The notes under the pieces: generated by a model | What the model was told of the DNA's origin: nothing | Databases searched by the model: none | The model's input: the letters and a program-made list of their open reading frames with translations, nothing else | Origin: Planctomycetaceae bacterium | Lineage (GTDB): Bacteria > Planctomycetota > Planctomycetia > Pirellulales > Pirellulaceae | DNA length: 12,410 bases | Assembly: GCA_002685655.1 (NCBI GenBank) | Contig: NYXM01000182.1 | Span: 1-12,410 of the forward strand | Reading direction: 5' to 3' | Position numbers and translations under genes: made by a program | Part shown: positions 6,948-12,410 of the stretch, in pieces | How the letters are laid out: each line of letters starts with the position of its first letter | Position numbering within the stretch: position 1 is the first letter of the stretch

Positions 6948-7861
6948 ATCGCCACGCGATTAACACGATTGCGATCGCTGCCGTAGTTACCAGCGTCTTG
7001 GTTTGGCCGCCCGTGGGAATCTGCGGCGACGAAGGTGAGTCGGATGCATCGGAAAGGTCTAAGATCTTCTCAGGCGAACCGCGCCTGCTCATCGTTCACG
7101 GCTATTCCACTTCAGCACACTGGTGGGCCTTTCTGCAACACAAGATCGATCGTCACATGGGCGGCCCGGACAGACGTGTCGTCGAAGTGCAACTATGCAA
7201 CAAGGGTGGTACACCGATCGCCAAGTGGATGGACGTCACGACCGGCGAGCGGTCCGCCGCCTGGAAACAGATGCTCACGCCAATGATCCAGGCGGAAAGG
7301 GGAAAGCGGCCGGTCGTCGTGCTGGCCCAACAGTCGCTGCAATGGGTTTACGGAGAGCGGTCGGTCGGAATACGCAATAAGGAAGATGGCGAGCGAATTC
7401 GACACGGAGCAGCCGCAGTCAAGCGGTACGCCAACCTCATCCTGGATGACGGGGCTGAGGAAGTCATCATTGCGATGCACATCTACAAGGAAGGGATGGA
7501 ACCGGAGATTGGCAACGAGCGATTGGCTCTGGCGAAGCTAATGACACGAAAGCCGATTCGCCTGCACGCCGGCCCCGACGTCTGGACGCCTACAGAGAAG
7601 CACTACCCGCTCGCCTTTGATCGTGACAAACGGCATCCCAACTTCATTGGCGCCGAGATCATGGCGCACCACTGGTTCGCGGCGCTGTTAGGGCACGATG
7701 GCCTGCAAGTGCCTGACTGGAGCCGCCAGGAAATGGAAGCCGCAATCGCCAACAAGCCACTCGGTCTGACGAGAGACGGCGCTACCTTTCGACGACTGCT
7801 AACCGAGTGGAGAATTACGGGCCGCCGTCCCTCGTCACGGCCCGGCACAAGAGGAGGCTAG
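6944..7861 (+). CDS. Exported SGNH/GDSL-like hydrolase
   Basis: This encodes 305 residues with a signal peptide (about 1-27, hydrophobic core AIAAVVTSVLVW). C27 is preceded by V-G-I, so it is a poor lipobox and a lipoprotein is unlikely. Block I of the SGNH fold appears as 'LLIVHGYSTSAHWW' (48-61), with S55 as the likely nucleophile. The final block is 'DKRHPNFIGAEIMA' (228-241), with D228 and H231 as the rest of the triad. The block III asparagine (usually GTND-like) is not evident; 'LAQQSLQW' (127-134) is the nearest equivalent. Family members are esterases or lipases, often acting on acetylated glycans. I chose ATG 6944 because AAGGAG (6934-6939) sits four bases upstream, it overlaps the preceding stop by ATGA, and a signal peptide follows at once. 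The frame is open back to 6704, but that part is antisense-free shadow of the upstream gene. Confidence 0.7.
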   Translation: MNRHAINTIAIAAVVTSVLVWPPVGICGDEGESDASERSKIFSGEPRLLIVHGYSTSAHWWAFLQHKIDRHMGGPDRRVVEVQLCNKGGTPIAKWMDVTTGERSAAWKQMLTPMIQAERGKRPVVVLAQQSLQWVYGERSVGIRNKEDGERIRHGAAAVKRYANLILDDGAEEVIIAMHIYKEGMEPEIGNERLALAKLMTRKPIRLHAGPDVWTPTEKHYPLAFDRDKRHPNFIGAEIMAHHWFAALLGHDGLQVPDWSRQEMEAAIANKPLGLTRDGATFRRLLTEWRITGRRPSSRPGTRGG

Positions 7862-7924
7862 CGGGCACGCAGAGCAGCGCGTTGGGGTCGTCGACATGTG
7901 TGCTTTTGGCGCGTCACGCAACTG

Positions 7925-7955
7925 ACCGAGGAGTTGTCGTCAGGCGTCACTAACG
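7925..7955 (+). repeat. Dispersed repeat, copy B (encodes TEELSSGVTN in one frame)
   Basis: This is the second copy of the block at 291-321, with 28 of 31 bases identical. All differences are silent in the frame starting at 7925. Here the frame is open from 7898 (ATG) to 8152 and continues with a basic, low-complexity sequence. It begins 63 bases after the stop of the SGNH-like gene and 52 bases before the intron-relic frame. Confidence 0.55.
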
Positions 7956-7976
7956 CGGCCGCCGAAGCAACCGTGA

Positions 7977-8126
7977 GCGCCCGTGTCTCGCGCCGTCGTT
8001 TTGATGTACCAGTGGCGTCCGTCGACGTGGGCGTTGTCCAGTCCCCCGGCGGTCCAACAGGCACTGCACAACAACTACTTCGACTCAATCGGTCTACCCC
8101 GACTCAGCCTTCCTTCCAACGCTTAA
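7977..8126 (+). pseudogene. Possible C-terminal remnant of a group II intron-encoded protein
   Basis: The frame is open for 49 codons from 7977 (after a TGA at 7974) to a TAA at 8124-8126. It has no start codon and ends '...LHNNYFDSIGLPRLS' plus five residues. The stop lies ten bases before a structure resembling group II intron domain V. That is where intron-encoded reverse transcriptase/maturase genes in domain IV normally end. The peptide has no reverse transcriptase motif left, so the call depends on position and on the neighbouring RNA structure. If right, the 5' part of the intron, including the catalytic palm, is lost. Confidence 0.4.
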
Positions 8127-8132
8127 CTCGAT

Positions 8133-8203
8133 CGAACCGCCGTGGTACGTGACCCGTGTGCCCTGTGGTGTGACAGGGAAAGCCCGCGAGGGCCTACCTA
8201 TGT
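8133..8203 (+). mobile_element. 3' relic of a group II intron (domains V and VI, class C-like)
   Basis: Bases 8136-8145 and 8161-8169 form a domain V-like lower helix. It includes the C8138-G8139-C8140 triad with G8139 opposite T8166, the CGC triad typical of bacterial class C introns. An upper helix 8146-8149/8155-8158 with loop TGACC and a two-base 3' bulge (8159-8160) completes it. Two mismatches (8141/8164 and 8143/8162) weaken the lower helix. A domain VI-like hairpin follows: GCCC (8182-8185) and GGGC (8190-8193) close a GCGA tetraloop, with A8196 as the candidate branch-point. The 3' junction should fall near 8200-8203. I find no 5' intron domains in the window, so this is a truncated, inactive copy. 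Confidence 0.6.
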
Positions 8204-8457
8204 CAATCAAGTGGTGGTGAAACACGATTGCTGCGAACGTGCGGATTTGACTTTTTTGAGAGAACCTCTTTTAGGTTCGGCGCACACCGACCGATGGCCG
8301 CTCAAACCGAGTCAGTATCGGACAATAGCCTGGAAGGGGATGGACGGTGTGAAGGAGCACCCGCACGTCGATGGCAAATGATGTTAGAATCCGTCGACGA
8401 AAGTAGTCGCACGGACTCCACCTCAACTAGGCTCCCTTACCGCAAAACCGAGATAAC
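8204..8457. other. Leader region of the DapA-family gene, no gene seen
   Basis: After the intron relic there is no gene. A perfect 6-bp hairpin (GAACCT 8262-8267 with AGGTTC 8273-8278, loop CTTTT) is preceded by a run of six T (8252-8257), the wrong order for a plus-strand terminator. A -10-like element lies at 8385-8390. Confidence 0.45.
8385..8390 (+). promoter_or_regulatory. Candidate -10 element upstream of the DapA-family gene
   Basis: TAGAAT matches TATAAT at 5/6 and lies 67 bases before the ATG at 8458. No convincing -35 is visible at 16-18 bases upstream, so this may depend on an activator or another sigma factor. It is the best candidate in the leader for transcription of the two-enzyme operon. 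Confidence 0.3.
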
Positions 8458-9348
8458 ATGCTTCAAGGTATCTTTCCAGTCGTCCCGACTCTGTTCGCTG
8501 ACGACGACTCGATCGACGCCGACGCGATGCGGGACGTGATTCAGTTTGCTCTCGATGCGGGCGCTCACGGTGTTGTCTTTCCTGGTGTTGCAAGCGAGTA
8601 CAACTTTCTGTCGCCCGAGGAACGTAGCGAGCTGATGGCGATGGTGTTCGATGAAGTCGGCGGGCGTGTCCCGATCATCGGCGGGGCGAGTGCCGCGACC
8701 AGCGAAGAAGTGATCGTCGCTGGACACCAGGCGAAGCGACATGGCATTGATCACCTGATGATCATGGCTCCCGCGGGACTGGGGCAGGATCTGGAGTCTC
8801 ATCGCGAATTCTTTGCCCGAATCACTGCTGAGCTGACTGATGTGCAGATCATTCTGCAGAACGCGCCTTCGCCGATCGGAGCAGGACTCAAGGCGAGTGC
8901 GATCGCGTCATTGGCGGTGGCAAATCCAGCGATCACTTACACCAAAGAGGAAACGTTGCCTTCCGGACCAGCAATCACAGCGCTGCGTGCTGCGGAGATT
9001 CCTCATTTGAAAGGCGTCTTCGGTGGCGGCGGAGCGCGATACATTATCGATGAACTCAACCGTGGCGCGATCGGAGCGTTGCCCGCCGTCGAACTGACTG
9101 ATCTGCACGTGGCAATTCATAACGCTCACACGGCTGGAGAATTCGATCGGGCTCGCGAACTGTATCGTTTGAGTCTGCCATTGCTTGCGTCGCAGATGAT
9201 CTATCGCATGCGGCTGACGAAGTACGTGCTGAAGCAACGTGGAATCGCAGACCGACTGCACGTGCGTGCGGCGCTGCCGGAGCTGGATGATTTTGCGCGG
9301 CGGGACATCGACACGATGCTGGTCGATTTGAAGGCGGTATTTCCATGA
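8458..9348 (+). CDS. DapA-superfamily Schiff-base lyase/dehydratase, likely acting on a 2-keto-3-deoxy sugar acid
   Basis: This is a 296-residue cytoplasmic TIM-barrel enzyme, the usual length for the dihydrodipicolinate synthase/N-acetylneuraminate lyase superfamily. The Schiff-base lysine is K163 in 'YTKEE'. The GTTGE-like motif is G43-V-A-S-E47. The usual catalytic Tyr-Asn pair of the YNxP motif is replaced by Q134-N135 ('IILQNAPSPIG'), which argues against a true DapA. Opening 'GIFPVVPTLF' and a Q in place of that Tyr recall the L-2-keto-3-deoxyarabonate dehydratase branch (from memory, not aligned). That enzyme makes alpha-ketoglutarate semialdehyde. GAG (8450-8452) is a weak ribosome site five bases before the ATG. 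The stop overlaps the next gene by ATGA. Because that neighbour is an acid-sugar dehydratase-like enolase-superfamily enzyme, consecutive steps are likely. Superfamily sure, substrate inferred. Confidence 0.85.
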   Translation: MLQGIFPVVPTLFADDDSIDADAMRDVIQFALDAGAHGVVFPGVASEYNFLSPEERSELMAMVFDEVGGRVPIIGGASAATSEEVIVAGHQAKRHGIDHLMIMAPAGLGQDLESHREFFARITAELTDVQIILQNAPSPIGAGLKASAIASLAVANPAITYTKEETLPSGPAITALRAAEIPHLKGVFGGGGARYIIDELNRGAIGALPAVELTDLHVAIHNAHTAGEFDRARELYRLSLPLLASQMIYRMRLTKYVLKQRGIADRLHVRAALPELDDFARRDIDTMLVDLKAVFP

Positions 9349-10535
9349 ACCTGCCAGCGAAGCCCGACTCGATCGAGACCGTCGAAGTCTACGTCGTCAA
9401 TCTGCGGCAGGATAAGCCGTACCTCGGTAGTCTTCGCGACGGCGAGACCGTCAACGAAAGTGGCTACTTCGTGCGTCGCGGCAATCGAACGGTTTATCCG
9501 CGAGCGAACCGGTCGCTGGTCGTTCACGCCGTGACGATCGATGGCATCGAGGGCTGGGGAGAAACCTACGGGCTGGTCGCGCCGCAGGCGACCGCCGCGA
9601 TCATCAACGATCTGCTGGCCGGCTTCGTCGTCGGGCGCGATCCGATGGACCGCGAATCGTTGCACGATGAACTGTACGACCTGATGCGGGTACGAGGTTA
9701 CACGGGCGGTTTCTATCTCGATGCGTTAGCGGGGATTGACATCGCTTTGTGGGACATCGCGGGTAAGCAAACCGGTCAGTCCGTTGCGGAACTGCTGGGT
9801 GGACGACTCTGCGAATCGATTCCTGCCTACGTTTCAGGATTGCCAGAAGACACGGTGGAAAAGCGTTGTGACCTCGCCGCATCGTGGCAAAAACACGGTT
9901 TCGATTCCTTCAAGTTTGCACTGCCCGTCGCGGACGAAGGCGCGGTGAAAGAGTTGAAATCGCTGCGTCAGCGTCTTGGTGACAAGGCTCGCATCGGTTG
10001 CGATCTGCATTGGGCATTCTCGCGGGTCGATGCGGTCGATCTAGCACGTGCAATGACACCGGATCGGCCGTGGTTTCTGGAAGCACCGGTCGCGACCGAA
10101 GACATCGATGGTCTCCATTGGGTGGCCCAGCATTCCGGTCAGTCGATTGCCGTCGGCGAAGAATGGCGGACCGTTCACGACGCTCGCCTGCGAATAGACC
10201 GTGATGCCGTACACATCGTTCAGCCGGAAATGGGACACACGGGAATCACTCAGTTCATGCGGATCGGTCGATACGCCGAGGCACACCATCTGCGAATCAT
10301 TCCTCACGCGACCATTGGCGCGGGAATCTTTCTCGCCGCAAGTCTGCAAGCAAGTTCGGCGTTGCAGAACGTTGAGTCGCACGAATTTCAGCATTCTGTC
10401 TTGGAACCGTTCCGTCACTTCACCGGCGGCGTGCTTGTTTGTGAAAACGGCGCGTACAGTGTTCCAGAGATACCAGGAATTGGCGTCGAGCCGTCGGAAG
10501 AAATGCGGGCGAGCATGGAACTGGTAAGAGGTTAG
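9345..10535 (+). CDS. Enolase-superfamily (mandelate racemase/muconate lactonizing enzyme-like) protein, probable acid-sugar dehydratase
   Basis: This encodes 396 residues with an N-terminal capping domain (about 1-125) and a C-terminal barrel. Metal ligands are D220 in 'CDLHWAF', E246 in 'FLEAPV' and E272 in 'VGEEW'. H222, two residues after the first ligand, resembles the D-x-H of galactonate- and mannonate-type dehydratases. K190 in 'SFKFALP' matches the first lysine of KxK, but the second position is A192. A likely catalytic His is H321 in 'IIPHATIGAG'; its usual Asp partner is E295 in 'VQPEMGHTG'. E347 follows in 'HEFQH'. Such enzymes remove water from aldonates to give 2-keto-3-deoxy acids, the kind of substrate the overlapping upstream gene would use. 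The ATG overlaps the upstream stop (ATGA), with AAGGCGG about seven bases before it. The exact sugar acid is not determined. Confidence 0.85.
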   Translation: MNLPAKPDSIETVEVYVVNLRQDKPYLGSLRDGETVNESGYFVRRGNRTVYPRANRSLVVHAVTIDGIEGWGETYGLVAPQATAAIINDLLAGFVVGRDPMDRESLHDELYDLMRVRGYTGGFYLDALAGIDIALWDIAGKQTGQSVAELLGGRLCESIPAYVSGLPEDTVEKRCDLAASWQKHGFDSFKFALPVADEGAVKELKSLRQRLGDKARIGCDLHWAFSRVDAVDLARAMTPDRPWFLEAPVATEDIDGLHWVAQHSGQSIAVGEEWRTVHDARLRIDRDAVHIVQPEMGHTGITQFMRIGRYAEAHHLRIIPHATIGAGIFLAASLQASSALQNVESHEFQHSVLEPFRHFTGGVLVCENGAYSVPEIPGIGVEPSEEMRASMELVRG

Positions 10536-10609
10536 CCTTGTCGGCCCGAAGGATGGTCAAGCCCTTGTCGAGCGAACCGTTGAGACATTCAACAAAAGGA
10601 AACGCTGTT

Positions 10610-12106
10610 ATGCCTGATCGACAATTCACGCAGATTGTCATGTCGTTTGTTGCCGTCCTTGCTCTTTCTGGTGAGCCGCGATTTGATGTCGAAGGTCGTC
10701 ATTATGCGCCGAGCGGCCTGTTGGCCGCCGAGCCGTCGACGGAACAGAAATCCGCCGACCAGTACGCCAAAGAAGGTCGAGAGTTCCGCGCCGCGATGGC
10801 CGCTCACCATATCTGCTCTGGGCTCTGGGTTGTGGGGCGTTCCTACAAACGGACTCCTGAGGAAGTCGTTGCCCAAGACATCGCGCCATTCAAAGTCTTC
10901 GGTTGGGGACCCGAGTTCAAGTACGACGTTGACCACGAGCGACGTATGGTCACAGTCACTGCTCCCGGCGCTCCACGTCGCACCGCCCGATACAACGGCG
11001 ACCAGGGCAGCACGATTCTGCCGATCGGTGAGAAGAACGTCTTCTATAAACCCGTCCCAGTTCCTCGTGGCCTTCCCGACGCTGCTACTCAGCCCTGGCC
11101 CACCGGCGACGCAGGGGCAACCGAGCCGATCCCGGGCGGCGTGCAGGCCGAAGCCGTCGCCGCTGCCCTTGACTGGGCGATGGAACAGAAGGAACAGAAT
11201 ACTCGAGCCTTCGTGGTGGCGTACGGTGGAAAGATCATCGGCGAACGCTACGCACGTGGCTGGACGAAGGATACGCCCCAAATCAGTTGGTCGCAAGGCA
11301 AGAGCATCACGGCGGCGCTGGTGGGCGTGCTGGTCGAGCGTGGACTTCTTAGGATCGACCAACCCGTTCCGGTGAAGGAGTGGCAGGCCGAGGGGGATCC
11401 GCGTCGTGAGATCCAAATTCGCGACCTGTTGCGGATGAGCAGTGGTCTCGATTTCATCAATCTCGGACTGGACGGACCGGCGGCCTTCACGACGAAGAAC
11501 GAGCACATGCGCGTCTACTTCGATTCGCTCAATGTTCTTGAGCACGCCATCAACCAGCCGCCAAAGGCTCCGCCCAATACGCGTTGGAGCTACCTTAACA
11601 GCGATCCGCTGACGCTGGGCAAGATCATTCGCGACACGGTCGAGGCAGAAGGCGAGGAGTATCTGACATTCCCACAGCGGGCATTGTTCGACCAGATCGG
11701 TGCCCGCAACTTCGTGCTGGAGACCGACGCCTGGGGCAACTTTATCCTCTCGGGATACGACTACGGCTCGGCTCGCGACTGGGTCCGTTTTGGCCTCCTG
11801 CACTTGTGGGACGGAGTCTGGCAGGGTGAGCGGATTCTGCCTGAAGGCTGGACGCAATTCATCTCGACACCCGCTCCCGCCGACGCGAAGAAAAAGTACG
11901 GCGGGCTCTTCTGGCTCAACCGACCTTTAACAATGGACCAGGTTCCCAAGGACGCATACTGGTCGGCTGGGTTCATGGGGCAGGTCACGCTGGTTATCCC
12001 GTCGCGCGACATTGTCGTGGTGCGACTGGGACCAAGCCCAGGTGGATTTTATCCATATTTGAACGAAGCCGTGGGCCGTATCCTGAAGGCGCTACCGGCG
12101 AATTGA
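10610..12106 (+). CDS. Exported beta-lactamase-fold serine hydrolase (PF00144-like), second copy
   Basis: This encodes 498 residues from ATG 10610, chosen because AAAAGGA (10594-10600) lies nine bases upstream. The frame is open back to a TTG at 10538, but that start would put 24 polar residues before the signal. A hydrophobic N-terminus (8-20, 'QIVMSFVAVLALSG') suggests export, perhaps with cleavage after LAA near residue 40. An N-terminal module of about 130 residues ('HHICSGLWVVGR...PEEVVAQDI') precedes the catalytic domain. It has SxxK at S228-Q-G-K231 and YxN at Y328-L-N330. Where KTG or HxG is expected it has 'WSAGFMGQ' (451-458). This layout is common to uncharacterised serine hydrolases and differs from the shorter gene at 5823. 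It lies 74 bp after the dehydratase gene with no clear promoter between, so co-transcription is plausible. Substrate unknown. Confidence 0.85.
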   Translation: MPDRQFTQIVMSFVAVLALSGEPRFDVEGRHYAPSGLLAAEPSTEQKSADQYAKEGREFRAAMAAHHICSGLWVVGRSYKRTPEEVVAQDIAPFKVFGWGPEFKYDVDHERRMVTVTAPGAPRRTARYNGDQGSTILPIGEKNVFYKPVPVPRGLPDAATQPWPTGDAGATEPIPGGVQAEAVAAALDWAMEQKEQNTRAFVVAYGGKIIGERYARGWTKDTPQISWSQGKSITAALVGVLVERGLLRIDQPVPVKEWQAEGDPRREIQIRDLLRMSSGLDFINLGLDGPAAFTTKNEHMRVYFDSLNVLEHAINQPPKAPPNTRWSYLNSDPLTLGKIIRDTVEAEGEEYLTFPQRALFDQIGARNFVLETDAWGNFILSGYDYGSARDWVRFGLLHLWDGVWQGERILPEGWTQFISTPAPADAKKKYGGLFWLNRPLTMDQVPKDAYWSAGFMGQVTLVIPSRDIVVVRLGPSPGGFYPYLNEAVGRILKALPAN

Positions 12107-12178
12107 ACGTGGCAGACAAGAACTACAATGAAGGGCTGTCACGGTCGCTAGTCTGGTTCGCTTCGGCAAGAAAGTAGG

Positions 12179-12226
12179 ACGGATTGCCAATCCGACCCGC
12201 AACACATGAACGGATTGGCCATCCGT
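12179..12226. repeat. REP-like paired palindrome
   Basis: CGGATTGCCAATCCG (12180-12194) is a perfect 7-bp dyad about one central base. CGGATTGGCCATCCG (12211-12225) is a near-dyad. The two are also reverse complements of each other with a single mismatch, so they can pair as a 15-bp stem with a 16-base loop, extended by A12179/T12226. Such a twin palindrome after a gene is typical of repetitive extragenic palindromes. Copy number elsewhere cannot be seen here. Confidence 0.6.
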
Positions 12227-12305
12227 TGGTTTCTACACCCGGTCAGTTAGCCCGGATTATTCACTAGCCTGCGAGTCTGGAAATTGCGCAATTGCAAACT
12301 AGCAT

Positions 12306-12347
12306 TGGCCAACGGCCATCAATCACCGTAGCCTGGGGCATCGCCCT
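12306..12347. repeat. Two small adjacent stem-loops
   Basis: TGGCC (12306-12310) pairs with GGCCA (12314-12318) around AAC. GGGC (12336-12339) pairs with GCCC (12343-12346) around ATC, with one flanking G-T pair. Each is short, but their close spacing with the REP-like element suggests one composite repeat. Confidence 0.35.
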
Positions 12348-12380
12348 GTCATTTATACGTAAGTCATCATTGTTGGTCGT

Positions 12381-12400
12381 CTGGTCCGAATGCGGTCCAG
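12381..12400. repeat. 8-bp imperfect stem-loop near the window end
   Basis: CTGGTCCG (12381-12388) pairs with CGGTCCAG (12393-12400) with one T/T mismatch around AATG. Nothing downstream is available to judge its role. Confidence 0.35.
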
Positions 12401-12410
12401 GCGATGGAAA

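Larger units (their letters stand above)
12107..12410. other. Gene-free tail rich in small palindromes
   Basis: No open frame of note follows the serine hydrolase. Four short palindromic or stem-loop elements fall in 230 bases (12179-12226, 12306-12318, 12335-12347, 12381-12400). No T-tract follows the first, so it is not a classical intrinsic terminator although it could protect the mRNA end. Confidence 0.55.

Noticed and set aside
8423..8432. Sequence TCAACTAGG resembling half of the BlaI-type operator upstream of the DapA-family gene
   Set aside because: Only one half-site matches and there is no dyad partner, so it is probably chance.
10589..11857. A 422-codon open frame on the minus strand opposite the second serine hydrolase
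   Set aside because: The plus frame has SxxK and YxN motifs, a ribosome binding site and a signal sequence. The antisense frame shows no family features and is explained by codon bias in GC-rich DNA.
1..12410. CRISPR arrays, tRNA or rRNA genes, intact insertion sequences
   Set aside because: I saw no regularly spaced direct repeats, no cloverleaf or rRNA sequence, and no transposase.

Overview
The window looks like chromosomal DNA from a planctomycete, probably Pirellulales (Rhodopirellula-like). The reasons are the long, sparsely used intergenic spaces, a BlaI/M56 pair whose receptor carries carboxypeptidase-regulatory-like domains, a small membrane protein with an 'RFGVKALFLLTAVVAV' type segment, and secreted serine and SGNH hydrolases. 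The assignment rests on family recognition, not on a database search.

Layout. Positions 1-493 hold no convincing gene. A small three-helix membrane protein (494-871, minus) has its own promoter near 979-1007. After a second empty stretch comes a minus-strand two-gene operon. It is read from about 5209 through a BlaI-type repressor (4809-5198) into a 1157-residue M56/BlaR1-like membrane metallopeptidase (1339-4812). The promoter carries two abutting 14-bp operator-like sites (5223-5250). Divergently, after roughly 560 bp of spacer with a perfect 9-bp hairpin, lie an exported beta-lactamase-fold serine hydrolase (5823-6947) and an exported SGNH-like hydrolase (6944-7861). They are translationally coupled.

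The spacer 7862-8457 is more than filler. It holds a second copy of a short sequence also present at 291-321, then a 50-codon open stretch ending at a stop, and then what looks like domains V and VI of a group II intron (about 8133-8203). I read the last two as the 3' relic of a bacterial class C group II intron. Next comes a catabolic pair: a DapA-superfamily lyase/dehydratase (8458-9348) and an enolase-superfamily acid-sugar dehydratase (9345-10535). A second exported beta-lactamase-fold serine hydrolase (10610-12106) follows 74 bp later. The last 300 bp have no gene but contain a series of small palindromes, including a REP-like paired palindrome at 12179-12226.

How the parts may work together (inference): the exported hydrolases could remove acyl or ester groups from an extracellular glycan or glycoside. 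The enolase-superfamily and DapA-family enzymes fit successive dehydrations of an aldonate to a 2-keto-3-deoxy acid and on to a keto-semialdehyde. The BlaI/M56 pair would be a proteolytic signalling switch whose sensor ectodomain is built from beta-sandwich repeats instead of a penicillin-binding domain. All three tight gene junctions use the same 4-bp ATGA stop/start overlap.
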